Shown here: positions 34,544-43,932 of the stretch, piece after piece
Numbering within the stretch: the stretch's first letter is position 1
Layout of the letters: the number at the start of each line of letters is the position of its first letter
Assembly: GCA_025360585.1 (NCBI GenBank)
Contig: JANYBW010000099.1
Span: 1-64,000 of the forward strand
DNA length: 64,000 nt
Direction: 5' to 3'
From: Actinomycetes bacterium
GTDB taxonomy: Bacteria > Actinomycetota > Acidimicrobiia > IMCC26256 > PALSA-610
Program-made: the position numbers and the translations under genes
The notes under the pieces: generated by a model
The model's input: only the letters and a program-made list of their open reading frames with translations
Database searches by the model: none
What the model was told of the DNA's origin: nothing

Positions 34544-35725
34544 TCAGTGTGCGGTCGTGCTGCCGTCTTTGAGGGTGGCGTGCGGCATGCAGTATTGGTC
34601 GTATTCCGCGATCACAATTTCCGCGCCATCGGAACATGCGGGGCAGGTGGGGTCGCGGCGCACCTTAAACGTGCGGAAGCTTTGTTCCAGCGCGTCATAC
34701 GCAAGCAGCCGCCCACGCAGTGGGTCGCCAAGGCCAAGGATGACCTTGATCGCCTCGAGCGCCTGGATCGATCCGACGATGCCTGGCAGCACGCCAAGCA
34801 CACCAGCTTCGGCACACGATGGAGCAAGTTCCGGCGGCGGTGGTTCCGGGAGCAAGCAGCGGTAGCACGGTCCGTTGTATGGATCGAAGACCGTAACTTG
34901 ACCTTCGAATCGAAAAATTGAGCCGTGAATAACCGGGATTCGTTTCAGCAACGAAGCGTCGTTGAGGAGGTAGCGAGTGGGGAAGTTGTCGGTGCCGTCG
35001 ACGACAACGTCGTAGTCGCTCAAGATATCGAGGACATTGTCCGCACCGAAGCGCACATCGTGCGTGACGACGTTCACGTCCGGGTTGAGCTGGGTCAAGG
35101 TTTTCTTCGCGCTGTCGACCTTGCGGTCGCCAATGCGTTCGGTGTTGTGCAGAATCTGGCGCTGCAAATTGGATGCGTCGACAACGTCCATGTCGACGAT
35201 GCCGAGTGTGCCGATGCCCGCGGCCGCGAGGTACAACGCGGCTGGTGAGCCGAGACCGCCAGCGCCGAGCATCAAGACTCGAGCTTCCAATAACTTTTGT
35301 TGTCCGGCTTCGCCGACTTCAGGCAACAAGATGTGGCGCTGATACCGATTGCGTTGTTCTGCGGTGAGCACGGCTGGCGTGATCCAAGCGCGGCCTTCGT
35401 TTTTCCAACGGCCAAAACCGCCTGCCATTGAAGTCACGTTGGTGTAACCGAGGTCTTGCAAGGTCTTGGTTGCGAACGCGCTGCGGACACCGCCCGCGCA
35501 ATACACGATGATTTCGGCGTCGCGATCGGTGAGTTTGTTTTCCACCTGGGCTTCGAGATGCCCACGAGGGATAAAGACCGACCCTGGGATCATTCCTTGT
35601 TCAAACTCGTCGAGCTCGCGAACGTCGAGCAAAGTAGGTGTATTGCCTTTTGCTTCGACGTCTGCCGGTTCGATCTCGTGAATCGCGGATTTGGTTTGGG
35701 CGAGAAGCTCGCGAAAACTTGCCAT
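34544..35725 (-). CDS. Rhodanese-MoeB/ThiF fusion, sulfur-carrier adenylyltransferase/sulfurtransferase
   Basis: A 393-residue E1-like enzyme that would adenylate the C-terminal Gly-Gly of a ThiS/MoaD-type carrier and pass sulfur to it. Residues 1-115 form a rhodanese domain with active C76 in YCAGGVRS. Residues 120-393 form the adenylyltransferase: GAGGLGS at 154-160, NLQRQ with its conserved arginine, DGTDNFPTRY, and zinc cysteine pairs C287/C290 and C361/C364. In the well-known MoeZ proteins the rhodanese lies at the C-terminus, so the order here is swapped. TAGGAT lies 6 bases before the ATG. No carrier protein gene is nearby, so the pathway (molybdopterin, thiamine, cysteine) is open. 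Confidence 0.9.
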   Translation of the reverse strand: MASFRELLAQTKSAIHEIEPADVEAKGNTPTLLDVRELDEFEQGMIPGSVFIPRGHLEAQVENKLTDRDAEIIVYCAGGVRSAFATKTLQDLGYTNVTSMAGGFGRWKNEGRAWITPAVLTAEQRNRYQRHILLPEVGEAGQQKLLEARVLMLGAGGLGSPAALYLAAAGIGTLGIVDMDVVDASNLQRQILHNTERIGDRKVDSAKKTLTQLNPDVNVVTHDVRFGADNVLDILSDYDVVVDGTDNFPTRYLLNDASLLKRIPVIHGSIFRFEGQVTVFDPYNGPCYRCLLPEPPPPELAPSCAEAGVLGVLPGIVGSIQALEAIKVILGLGDPLRGRLLAYDALEQSFRTFKVRRDPTCPACSDGAEIVIAEYDQYCMPHATLKDGSTTAH

Positions 35726-35731
35726 GCCGAA

Positions 35732-35737
35732 ATCCTA
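35732..35737 (-). promoter_or_regulatory. Predicted -10 element of the rhodanese-MoeB gene
   Basis: TAGGAT stands 6 bases before the ATG at 35725, in the position seen before several other genes here. A leaderless start is implied. Confidence 0.45.
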
Positions 35738-35946
35738 CCTGAAAGGTCGGGAATTAACACGATGCGCAAAATCAGCGCCGAAACTCGTCGCTACCTCGTT
35801 CGGTTGCGACCAGAGGGGCTCGAGTGGCAAGATTGGAAACCTGTGATGAATGGTTCCCACGTTTCTAACTCGAGGCCGGGCGTGCTTTCGTCGGCCTTCG
35901 CAACGCCCGCGAATCACGTGTGCTCGCGAACATCGCGTGTAGGCAA

Positions 35947-37290
35947 ATGAACTCGTTCACGCTGCGTACGTTCGGCCATGCCACGATGGTCGTCTCCCAA
36001 GACGACGAGCCTCTCGTCGCGACCGACCCATGGCTTCTCGGGTCCTGCTACTGGCGCAGCTGGTGGCTTGACCAAGAGCCGACTGCCGAAGAACTGGACC
36101 TCGTCGCGAACGCGCGCGCTGTGTACCTCACGCACAGTCACCCGGATCACATGCATTTCCCCACGCTGCGTGCGCTCGGCGTTACTCGGACGTACCACCC
36201 AAAATTTCCTTCATACGGAGTGCCAAACTACATCCGCTCAATCGATCAGACCGCGGTGTCTTTGGATCCGTGCCGCTGGTATCACTTGAGCGATGAAGTA
36301 CGCATGATGAGCGTGCCGGTGTTTGCCGACGACTCAATGCTGATCGTCGAGACGCCGAACGCGACCGTCGTCGACATCAACGACAGCCCGGCGCCGGCAT
36401 CGCTGCTGCGTCTGCTGCGACGCAGGTTTCTTGCCGACGACCGACCAATCATCGCGTTAAAAAGTCATTCGCCCGCATCGTCTGGCGCGTCGATGTACCG
36501 CAACGGCATCCGTCAGCCGCTGCACGCCGCCGCGGACTACGCGCGGATCATGGGCGAAAAGGCCGCGGCACTCGGCGCGACCCACGTCGCGTCGTTTGCG
36601 TCGCAAGCGTTCGCCGGACGCGCTGATTCCGTTTGGTCGAACGAATTTAAGGTGTTTTGGACGGATCTAGAACCGCACTGGGAACACCCCGAAATTAAGC
36701 TGGTCCCACCACACGTCAAGATGGACCTGACGACACTCAAATACGAGTGCCAGTATTTGAAACCCGATTACTCCTTGAGTCAGGACCAAGCGAGCAAGGT
36801 GACGGAGCGTGCCGTTGCCGAGCGCGCGTTCGTAATGCCCGCTGATTTCCACGAACGCTTGGAGCGATATCTCGCGAGCGTGCGTGGCCTCCGTTGGGCG
36901 TTGCCGCACGGCCTCGGCTTCAAGCTTGCGACGACCGAAACAAACGTGCTGTACGACACGCGGCGCAAGAGGGTGGTCGACGATGCGTCGCGAACGCCCG
37001 ATGCCATAGTTACCGTCCCGGACATGGTGCTCTACGAAGCACTGCGCAACAACGTGCTGACCGATCTTGGCATTACGATGATTATCCGTACTGATTCGAA
37101 CGTCGACATCAAACGGCCGTACTCGGTCTTCTCGCTGATGGGTCTGCGTGATGCCGGCCACTTCACGAGCCTGAAAACTGCCGCGCAGTGCGGCTGGTTC
37201 TACGCCCGTTTCGTCGAGCCGCGACTGTTTGCGTTGTGGTGGGGCAAGCGAGCGTCCAGCTCGCAGGTCAGGCCGCTCCCGGGGGCATAA
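35947..37290 (+). CDS. MBL-fold metallohydrolase-like protein (UlaG/NAPE-PLD-like)
   Basis: A 447-residue cytoplasmic protein. Residues 1-200 form a metallo-beta-lactamase-type fold: FGHATMVV at the start, the metal motif THSHPDHMH near residue 64 (HxHxDH) and VVDINDS for the later acidic ligand. The C-terminal 240 residues are unassigned and contain a Trp-rich segment (FWTDLEPHWEHPE). The substrate is unknown. The ATG at 35947 fits the first beta strand. The 220 bases upstream contain a 62-codon frame without recognisable features. The 3' end overlaps the convergent acyltransferase by 23 bp. Confidence 0.75.
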   Translation: MNSFTLRTFGHATMVVSQDDEPLVATDPWLLGSCYWRSWWLDQEPTAEELDLVANARAVYLTHSHPDHMHFPTLRALGVTRTYHPKFPSYGVPNYIRSIDQTAVSLDPCRWYHLSDEVRMMSVPVFADDSMLIVETPNATVVDINDSPAPASLLRLLRRRFLADDRPIIALKSHSPASSGASMYRNGIRQPLHAAADYARIMGEKAAALGATHVASFASQAFAGRADSVWSNEFKVFWTDLEPHWEHPEIKLVPPHVKMDLTTLKYECQYLKPDYSLSQDQASKVTERAVAERAFVMPADFHERLERYLASVRGLRWALPHGLGFKLATTETNVLYDTRRKRVVDDASRTPDAIVTVPDMVLYEALRNNVLTDLGITMIIRTDSNVDIKRPYSVFSLMGLRDAGHFTSLKTAAQCGWFYARFVEPRLFALWWGKRASSSQVRPLPGA

Positions 37291-38347
37291 CGCTCCCGGA
37301 TCGTTTGCGCGACCAGTCGTTTAAGGCCTTGTAGAGGCGATAGTCGAAGAGGTACGCGAGCAGTAGTACCGCTGGGATTGCCCATACGAGATCAGCGTAC
37401 GAGTTGAAGGCGTGCGTACTTTTCACCGCAATCAACACGAGGGGATAGTGCATCACGTAGATGCCGTAGGAGATTGGTGAAAGGGGTTCGAACCTCCCGA
37501 CGGTCGCGTCATAGCCCGGGGAACGCATCTCGTTCCACACGAGTCCGACGACCAAGGCGACGACTGCGATCACTAACTGTTTCTCTTGCTGCAATGGGTA
37601 GACATCTGCCGAGATCAGATGCTTGAGCTGACGGATGCTCGGCAGCACGATCAGCGCCCATCCGAGGCCGACCGCGACGATTGAGCCGAATGCCGGGACT
37701 TGCCCCTTGATCGTGATGCGTCCGCTGGCCATGTATTCGCGCGCCATCTCGGCACCGGCCCACCACACAACGAAGAATGTCGCGTACAGCGAAAGCGGGT
37801 TCGGCTCGATCGCCATAGTGATGAGCCCGATAGCGGAGACGGCCCACGCGACGTAGCGCAACGCGCTCAGGTTCTTGCGTCCGAACGCGAACATCACAAG
37901 GAAGATGACGTAGAACCAGACTTCGAACGAAAGCGACCACAGTGGGGAGTTGCCCATATAAGCGTTCACGCCATGCACTCGCTTGGGGTCTTCAGTAACG
38001 AAAAACGCAACATTGCCGAGCAATTGCATGAATTGCGGTCCGACGATCTTGGCTCGCGAGATGCAAACGCCAACCCAGCTGAGGAACAGGGCACAGAGAT
38101 AGGGGGGGACGATGCGGAGTGCACGCTTGCGCACGAACTCGCCAGGGCGAAACGAGTCAGGCTTCGATGCGGTCGCGAGATAGATCACGAAGCCGCTGAG
38201 CATGAAGAAGACCATCACGGCGAGTTGGCCGAAGACCATGAACCGTTTCAGCGGCCCGCTGACTTTTCCGAAGAAATGGTGGAAGAAGATGTAGCCCGCT
38301 GCGAGACCACGTAGTGCTTCGAGTCGTCGTAGTCGCGTACGGGCCAC
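37268..38347 (-). CDS. Acyltransferase 3 family membrane protein (OafA/YrhL-like)
   Basis: A 359-residue polytopic protein with about ten hydrophobic helices. The family opening RLEALRGLAA lies near residue 7, followed by the FFHHFFG histidines of the active-site loop, and RKRALRIVPPY matches the second conserved block. Such enzymes O-acetylate or otherwise acylate surface polysaccharides. The GTG start has GGGAG 4-6 bases upstream. It lacks the C-terminal SGNH domain of longer homologues. No glycan genes adjoin it here, so the acceptor is unknown. Confidence 0.87.
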   Translation of the reverse strand: MARTRLRRLEALRGLAAGYIFFHHFFGKVSGPLKRFMVFGQLAVMVFFMLSGFVIYLATASKPDSFRPGEFVRKRALRIVPPYLCALFLSWVGVCISRAKIVGPQFMQLLGNVAFFVTEDPKRVHGVNAYMGNSPLWSLSFEVWFYVIFLVMFAFGRKNLSALRYVAWAVSAIGLITMAIEPNPLSLYATFFVVWWAGAEMAREYMASGRITIKGQVPAFGSIVAVGLGWALIVLPSIRQLKHLISADVYPLQQEKQLVIAVVALVVGLVWNEMRSPGYDATVGRFEPLSPISYGIYVMHYPLVLIAVKSTHAFNSYADLVWAIPAVLLLAYLFDYRLYKALNDWSRKRSGSVMPPGAA

Positions 38348-38385
38348 TGTCTCCCTCTCGTCCGTCGGTGTTCGAGCTAGATGCG

Positions 38386-38417
38386 TTCAAGGTTTCAAGG
38401 TTTCAAGGTTTCAAGGT
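38386..38417. repeat. 8-bp tandem repeat, four perfect copies
   Basis: Four head-to-tail copies of ttcaaggt lie in the 243-bp space upstream of the acyltransferase and downstream of the repeat-protein gene. It is a candidate for slipped-strand copy-number change just upstream of the acyltransferase start. Apart from this and the hairpin at 38547 the space holds nothing I can name. Confidence 0.9.
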
Positions 38418-38546
38418 TGCTCGAGCGCGACTGTCGTGTTCGTCGAGTGCGGCGCCGGAGTTGCTCGTGGTGGACTTCCTGCACGAATCTGCAACTCGTA
38501 CAGGGTTGCGACATTATCTGAATCAAGTGAGGTTTGGCGCATGGTT

Positions 38547-38584
38547 CTGGCAACGTCTTGCGCGGACGCACAAGACGTTGCCAG
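38547..38584 (-). terminator. 14-bp perfect stem-loop after the calcium-repeat protein gene
   Basis: CTGGCAACGTCTTG pairs perfectly with CAAGACGTTGCCAG around a 10-base loop, 7 bases beyond the stop codon at 38591. In the direction of transcription no U-run follows, so it may terminate by stem strength alone or protect the 3' end. Confidence 0.65.
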
Positions 38585-38590
38585 CGCGTT

Positions 38591-40714
38591 TTACGGGCCG
38601 CAGGTTACCGCCGCGTTGTTGGGATCCGATCCGCAGGCCACCTCGACGTTGTCGTTTTGGCCATCCGCGTCGGAGTCGGCGAGGGTCGGGCTGGTGTGGA
38701 ATGTGTTGACTTCCACACCATCGGTAAGACTGTCGCCGTCGGTGTCCGAGGTGACCGGATCCGAGTGGTAGGTGTTGACCTCAACCCCGTCGGAGATCCC
38801 ATCGTTGTCGCTATCTGCGACCCAAGGTCGGCTGCCGTAGATCGCTGCTTCCTGATAATCGGTGAGGCCGTCACTGTCGGTGTCGACGAGCAGTGGATTG
38901 CTGCCTTCGACATTCACCTCTTCACCATCGGTAAGTCCGTCGCCGTCGGTATCGGCCACGTGTGGGTTCGTGCCAAGTTCAAGTTCGACCGCGTCGGTCA
39001 ATCCATCATGGTCGGAGTCGCCGTTGGTTGGGTCGGTGCCGGCCAAGATTTCTGCGCCATCGTTCGCACCGTCGCCGTCGGTGTCGGGGTTCGTAGGAAT
39101 TGTGCCGTAAATCGACAACTCGTCGGAATCGCTGAGGCCATCACCGTCGGTATCACGCTTCTTTGGATCAGTGTGGGTGATATTGACCTCTTCGCTATCG
39201 ATGATTCCATCGCCGTCAGTATCGGCCTGCAACGGGTCGGTGTGGGTCACGAGGAGCTCAACGCCGTCGGTAAGACCATCGCGATCGGTATCGACAAAGA
39301 GCGGATCGGTGTGATGCGTGTTGACTTCCGCGCCGTCATCGATGCCGTCGCCGTCGGTGTCGGCCTTGGTTGGATTAGTGCCGTTCGCGGTTTCGACATT
39401 GTCGTTGATGCCGTCGCCGTCGGTGTCGGCACGGTTGGGGTCGGTGCCGCTTGCTACTTCTTGACCGTCGAGAATCGTGTCGCCGTCAGTGTCTGCGACA
39501 TTGGGATCAGTGTGGGTCGCGAACAGTTCGGCTGAATCGCTGAGGTTGTCGGCATCGGAATCTGCGCTCGTGGCTCGGGTTCCGAAGACGAATAGTTCTT
39601 GATAATCCGTGAGGCCATCGCCGTCGGTGTCGGCGCGGTTGGGATCAGTCCCGAACGCCACCTCAACGCCATCTCCCACGCTGTCGCCGTCGGTGTCGGA
39701 ACTCAACGGGTTGGTGTGGTTGGTGTTGACTTCGCCGCCGTCGGTGAGACCATCGCGGTCGCTATCTGGGTTGAGTGGGTCGGTGCGGCTGGTGTTGACT
39801 TCCTCGCCGTCGGTCAAACCGTCGTTGTCGGTGTCGGGCTTGTTGGGGTCGGTGTGGCTGACCGTGAGTTCGTAAACGTTGGTGAGCCCGTCACCGTCGA
39901 TGTCTGGATCAATGCCGACACAGGGAATAAAGGACCGGATTTGAACGGTCTTTTGAACGTTCATGTCGAGGAACGCGATGATTGGCGATCCTGAGCGCTT
40001 GCCCCAAGCGATGCCGATGCCGTCGATGCTTGTCCCGCCGCTGGCGCTCAGACGCGGTTCGTAGGGTGCGCCAATTGTTTGTGATCCCGAGCGGAATTGA
40101 ATTGCTCTGCGCCCACTCATCACCGCAACGACATTGGTTTGAACCTGAATTCCGGGGCGGCTGGCATTCGAGTCGACGTATCCAGTTCCGAGGGGCGGGA
40201 CGTCGATCGATCCAATGGCCGTGGGCGATGGTGAGCACTGCGGCGCAAACGTCGAATCAGCAACGCTGCCGAATACGCCGGTGCCGTTCAGATTCGGTGA
40301 GATGATCCGGGCGCGACCTGGTGATGTTGTGTACATCACGAAGCGGCCCGCGACTCGCACGAACGTGGCGCCGTTGGTTGGAGCAACGACGGGGCCCGCG
40401 AGGAGCCGGTTCGATCGAGTCTCGATGAACTGCACGCCGGCGGAGGTCGAGTAGGCGCGGACCGACCATTGGATGCCGGGGCGAGCAAGCCACGCATCAC
40501 TGAGGCCTTGCGCGTGCGCTGGGTCGATATCGACCAAAAATGGGGTGGTGCCGAGTGGAGTTCCGGCGATGGGCGCCGCGGCTTTGTTGTGGCGAACTGC
40601 CGCTGCTCCACCAAAGCTGCTCAGCGCAAGCCCAGCCGTGAGCATCGCGACAGCACTGGTAGCACCGCGCGTACGGCTCGAAAGGTTTCGTCGGGTCACT
40701 TCGGATGCAGTCAT
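38591..40714 (-). CDS. Secreted protein with 19 thrombospondin-type-3-like calcium repeats
   Basis: A 707-residue exported protein. A twin-charged N-terminus with the hydrophobic run [16 protein letters not shown] ends in a likely signal cleavage site near residue 40. Residues of about 45-275 form an unassigned beta-rich domain. From about 276 to the end stand 19 repeats of the type [13 protein letters not shown], with spacers such as NTHHTDPL; each DxDxDG loop should bind calcium. The protein stops shortly after the last repeat (GSDPNN) without a sorting signal or membrane anchor. GAGG lies 6-9 bases before the ATG. Adhesion or spacer function is plausible. The repeat count suggests growth by internal duplication, but the DNA repeats are now diverged. 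Confidence 0.85.
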   Translation of the reverse strand: MTASEVTRRNLSSRTRGATSAVAMLTAGLALSSFGGAAAVRHNKAAAPIAGTPLGTTPFLVDIDPAHAQGLSDAWLARPGIQWSVRAYSTSAGVQFIETRSNRLLAGPVVAPTNGATFVRVAGRFVMYTTSPGRARIISPNLNGTGVFGSVADSTFAPQCSPSPTAIGSIDVPPLGTGYVDSNASRPGIQVQTNVVAVMSGRRAIQFRSGSQTIGAPYEPRLSASGGTSIDGIGIAWGKRSGSPIIAFLDMNVQKTVQIRSFIPCVGIDPDIDGDGLTNVYELTVSHTDPNKPDTDNDGLTDGEEVNTSRTDPLNPDSDRDGLTDGGEVNTNHTNPLSSDTDGDSVGDGVEVAFGTDPNRADTDGDGLTDYQELFVFGTRATSADSDADNLSDSAELFATHTDPNVADTDGDTILDGQEVASGTDPNRADTDGDGINDNVETANGTNPTKADTDGDGIDDGAEVNTHHTDPLFVDTDRDGLTDGVELLVTHTDPLQADTDGDGIIDSEEVNITHTDPKKRDTDGDGLSDSDELSIYGTIPTNPDTDGDGANDGAEILAGTDPTNGDSDHDGLTDAVELELGTNPHVADTDGDGLTDGEEVNVEGSNPLLVDTDSDGLTDYQEAAIYGSRPWVADSDNDGISDGVEVNTYHSDPVTSDTDGDSLTDGVEVNTFHTSPTLADSDADGQNDNVEVACGSDPNNAAVTCGP

Positions 40715-40899
40715 CGTTAGCCTCGTCTTTCGCGAACACATGTGTGCGTGTGAAGCGCGAAAGCGATTCGTTCACGCTGGTCATCGTCTGAATCGACCGC
40801 GGAACGTGACCTGGCATACCGCGTTCGGATGAAACAGCGGAGAGTGGCCGGTGCCTGTGAGCGTGCTTGTGAATGTGAGCTGGTTTGGGTTTGGGAGAG

Positions 40900-40934
40900 G
40901 GCCGGGCAAGCCGTGGGAGCCGACTTGCCCGGCC
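40900..40934 (-). terminator. 11-bp perfect stem-loop downstream of the conserved actinobacterial gene
   Basis: GGCCGGGCAAG pairs with CTTGCCCGGCC around a 13-base loop, 38 bases after the stop at 40972. No U-tract follows on either strand. The rest of the 257-bp space between the two genes shows no feature. Confidence 0.55.
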
Positions 40935-40971
40935 GTGGTCGCCGTGCCGGGAGGGAACGGTTGCGGAGCCG

Positions 40972-41610
40972 TTACGGCATGGCGACCGGAGCGCGCCGCG
41001 AGAGTCGCTCAGTGGGGGTGGGAATTCGCGGCGTATTCACGGGCGATGTTGTGCGTTGCGCCCACTCCACAATCTGGCGCGCGGCTGTCGGGGTCGCGCC
41101 CATGGTGAGCAAGACCCGCTCGATGCAATCCGGGCTCTCGCCTTCGAGGGTCAGGCGGATTGCTCCTCGTCGCGCTCGCTCCGCGAGCGCCTCGGGCAGC
41201 GGCGCGATCAATCGCGCCTCCGCCTGATCATGGTGCAACGAACGCAGGGTCGGGGGGAGGCGCTGGATATGTTTGCGATTCACCGGCGCCAACTTTCGCC
41301 GCACGAGCAGTGCACCTTCACCGTTGGTCTGGGTCACGCCGAACGTTTCCAATCGCCGCAACGCCTTGCGCAATGGCCCACCCGCGGCGACCCTCGGCCC
41401 CAGGCCCAATGCGGTGGAGAGCACTTCAGTCGCGGCGATGTAACCATGGGGATTGCGATCGAACCCGTCCGCGAATCGTCGCATGAGTAAGAGCGATGTT
41501 GGGCCGAATGCGGGGAGCCAGAACGTTTCTGCATACCAGCTTCGGGGGTCGTGCCCAAGGGTATCGACGGCCGGGTCGGCCCACGGGAGGATATGCAACG
41601 TCTCGGTCAT
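40972..41610 (-). CDS. Conserved actinobacterial protein of unknown function
   Basis: A 212-residue protein beginning LHILPWADP, then LGHDPRSWYAETFWLP and GPTSLLLMRRFADG. From memory, actinobacterial proteins with this opening are widespread but uncharacterised. The middle (LRKALRRLETFGVTQ, VRRKLAPVNRKHIQRLP) looks like a winged-helix or small replication-initiator-like helical domain, which is inference only. The C-terminus is Pro/Thr-rich. It is preceded by a near-consensus promoter with palindromic flanks, so its expression is probably strong or controlled. The ATG sits 8 bases after the -10, with no room for a ribosome site. Confidence 0.7.
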   Translation of the reverse strand: MTETLHILPWADPAVDTLGHDPRSWYAETFWLPAFGPTSLLLMRRFADGFDRNPHGYIAATEVLSTALGLGPRVAAGGPLRKALRRLETFGVTQTNGEGALLVRRKLAPVNRKHIQRLPPTLRSLHHDQAEARLIAPLPEALAERARRGAIRLTLEGESPDCIERVLLTMGATPTAARQIVEWAQRTTSPVNTPRIPTPTERLSRRAPVAMP

Positions 41611-41618
41611 GTCGCATA

Positions 41619-41646
41619 GTTATACATACATATCAAAACATGTCAA
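41619..41646 (-). promoter_or_regulatory. Near-consensus promoter with overlapping inverted repeats
   Basis: On the minus strand TTGACA (41646-41641) is separated by 16 bases from TATAAC (41624-41619), and the ATG at 41610 follows 8 bases later. Flanking TATACAT and ATGTATA form an inverted repeat around the -35/-10 interval, with a second pair ACAT/ATGT inside. This AT-rich patch (about 41611-41660) differs sharply from its GC-rich surroundings. A repressor bound here would block the promoter. Confidence 0.65.
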
Positions 41647-41720
41647 GATGTATAAAAGTGTAAAAGGCTGGAATTTATGGCCTCGCCGACATCGCTTGGC
41701 GTCGCACTCAGCTGCGCCCG

Positions 41721-41726
41721 TAGCCT
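41721..41726 (+). promoter_or_regulatory. Predicted -10 element of methylmalonyl-CoA mutase
   Basis: TAGCCT ends 6 bases before the ATG at 41733. TTGGCG at 41696-41701 is a possible -35 with a long 19-base spacer. Confidence 0.45.
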
Positions 41727-41732
41727 GAGCCC

Positions 41733-43871
41733 ATGACGAACGAGAAATTCCAGACCTGGCGGACGCTGGCGGCCAAGGAACTTGGTGGCAACGACGCGGA
41801 GTCGCTGACCTGGCAGACCCCTGAAGGGATAGCGGTCAAACCGCTGTACACCGAAGCCGATTTGGATGGCCTGGAAACTGTGGGCCAGGTGCCCGGCGTC
41901 GCTCCCTATGTCCGCGGCCCGCGCGCCACGATGTACAGCAATCGCCCGTGGACCATTCGTCAGTACGCAGGATTCTCGACCGCGGAAGAATCGAATGCAT
42001 TTTATCGTGCGAATCTTGCCGCAGGCCAGATGGGGCTTTCGGTGGCGTTCGATCTCGCGACCCACCGGGGCTACGACAGTGATCACGAACGCGTCGTTGG
42101 CGACGTGGGTAAGGCTGGTGTCGCGATTGATTCGGTCGAGGACATGAAGATCCTTTTCGACGGGATTCCCCTGGACAAGATGAGCGTGTCGATGACGATG
42201 AACGGCGCGGTGCTACCAATTTTGGCGGGCTACATCGTGGCCGGCGAAGAACAAGGCGTTGACCAAGCGTTGCTCGCGGGGACGATCCAAAACGACATCC
42301 TCAAAGAGTTCATGGTCCGCAACACGTACATCTACCCACCCGCGCCGAGCATGCGGATCGTTGCGGACATCATCGATCACACGTCGAAATACATGCCGAA
42401 ATTCAACTCGATTTCGATCTCCGGGTACCACATGCAAGAAGCCGGAGCGACCGCGGTTCAGGAACTCGCGTTCACGCTTGCTGATGGTTGGGAATACGTT
42501 CGCGTCGCCACGGAGCGCGGCCTCGACATCGACCACTTTGCTGGCCGCTTGTCGTTCTTTTTTGCGATCGGGATGAACTTCTTCATGGAAGCCGCGAAGC
42601 TGCGCGCCGCTCGTTTGTTGTGGTCTCGGATCATCGCGAATTTCGATCCCAAAAAACCGGGTTCGTCGATGTTGCGCACGCACTGCCAAACATCAGGGGT
42701 ATCGCTCACCGAACAAGATCCGTACAACAACATTGTGCGCACTGCCTACGAAGCAATGGCCGCGGTGCTGGGCGGAACGCAGTCGTTGCACACGAACTCG
42801 TTCGATGAAGCCATTGCATTACCTACTGAATTTTCAGCCCGGATTGCGCGCAACACGCAGTTGATCTTGGCCGAAGAAACCGGCGTTACCCACGTGATCG
42901 ATCCGCTCGCCGGTTCGTACTACGTGGAATCGTTGACCCAACAGCTTGCCGATGAGGCATGGAAACTCATCGAAGAAGTTGAAGCGTTGGGCGGCATGAC
43001 CAAAGCGGTGGAAAGCGGTATGCCGAAGCTCAAGATCGAAGCATCCGCGGCGCGGCGCCAGGCCGCGGTTGATCGCGGATCGGAGACTGTTGTCGGCGTG
43101 AACAAATATCGCCTCGCAACCGAAGGCGCGATCGAAGTCCGCGACGTTGATAATACGGAAGTTCGCCGCTCCCAGATCGAACGGCTCAATCACATTCGCT
43201 CGACCCGTGATTCCGCGGCGTGTGCGGCTGCGCTCGACGCGTTGCGGTCCGGCGCCGAAGGCGATGGCAACTTGTTGGCGCTGTGTATACAAGCGGCACG
43301 CGCTCGGGCAACCGTCGGTGAAATGTCGCAAGCGATGGAAGATGTGTTTGGTCGTCATCGCGCGTCGATCCAAACGTTGTCCGGGGTGTGGGGCGCCGCG
43401 TACGAAGGCGATGAAGGGGTTGCGCAAATTCGGCGCGAGATCGATTCGTTTGCTGCGGAAGAAGGCCGTCGGCCGCGCATGTTGGTGTGCAAACTCGGCC
43501 AGGACGGTCACGACCGTGGCGCGAAAGTAATTGCGACGGCGTTCGCCGATCTTGGCTTCGATATTGATGTGGGCCCGCTGTTTCAGACCCCAGCCGAAGC
43601 TGCCCGCGACGCGATCGAAAACGACGTGCACATCGTTGGTGTTTCGAGCCAGGCCGCAGGGCACAAGACCTTGGTTCCGCAGCTGGTCTCCGCGCTCCGT
43701 GAGCAGGGAGCCTCCGATATTTTGGTGGTCGTTGGCGGGGTCATTCCAGCCCAGGATTACGACGAGCTGCGCGCCGCCGGTGCCGCAGCAATTTTCGGCC
43801 CAGGAACCTCGATTCCCGTCGCGGCCGCAGAAATCCTGGCGATCCTGGCGCGACGAACCCCAGCGTTGTGA
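41733..43871 (+). CDS. mutB: Methylmalonyl-CoA mutase, catalytic subunit
   Basis: A 712-residue B12 enzyme that interconverts methylmalonyl-CoA and succinyl-CoA. The TIM-barrel domain has [20 protein letters not shown], whose tyrosine and arginines hold the substrate carboxylate and favour methylmalonyl over isobutyryl substrate. It also has [11 protein letters not shown] and [12 protein letters not shown]. The C-terminal cobalamin domain (580-712) has the ligand motif D591-x-H593-x-x-G596 in GQDGHDRG. Length and motifs match the large chain. Actinobacteria usually place a non-catalytic MutA chain upstream; none is here, so this may act as a homodimer as in ScpA. The MeaB chaperone gene lies 1 kb downstream. 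Confidence 0.95.
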   Translation: MTNEKFQTWRTLAAKELGGNDAESLTWQTPEGIAVKPLYTEADLDGLETVGQVPGVAPYVRGPRATMYSNRPWTIRQYAGFSTAEESNAFYRANLAAGQMGLSVAFDLATHRGYDSDHERVVGDVGKAGVAIDSVEDMKILFDGIPLDKMSVSMTMNGAVLPILAGYIVAGEEQGVDQALLAGTIQNDILKEFMVRNTYIYPPAPSMRIVADIIDHTSKYMPKFNSISISGYHMQEAGATAVQELAFTLADGWEYVRVATERGLDIDHFAGRLSFFFAIGMNFFMEAAKLRAARLLWSRIIANFDPKKPGSSMLRTHCQTSGVSLTEQDPYNNIVRTAYEAMAAVLGGTQSLHTNSFDEAIALPTEFSARIARNTQLILAEETGVTHVIDPLAGSYYVESLTQQLADEAWKLIEEVEALGGMTKAVESGMPKLKIEASAARRQAAVDRGSETVVGVNKYRLATEGAIEVRDVDNTEVRRSQIERLNHIRSTRDSAACAAALDALRSGAEGDGNLLALCIQAARARATVGEMSQAMEDVFGRHRASIQTLSGVWGAAYEGDEGVAQIRREIDSFAAEEGRRPRMLVCKLGQDGHDRGAKVIATAFADLGFDIDVGPLFQTPAEAARDAIENDVHIVGVSSQAAGHKTLVPQLVSALREQGASDILVVVGGVIPAQDYDELRAAGAAAIFGPGTSIPVAAAEILAILARRTPAL

Positions 43872-43932
43872 CGAAAATCCGCGGCAGGGCCCGGTAAAGC
43901 ATCACGACGGTCGGGTTGGGGAGCCGTACGGG

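Noticed and set aside
35761..35949. 62-codon frame before the MBL-fold gene
   Set aside because: No ribosome site or recognisable motif; its stop overlaps the MBL-fold start, but the composition looks non-coding.
38534..39535. Plus-strand frame with repeated VGVG-type segments opposite the calcium-repeat gene
   Set aside because: The apparent repeats are the antisense image of the DxDxDG coding repeats.
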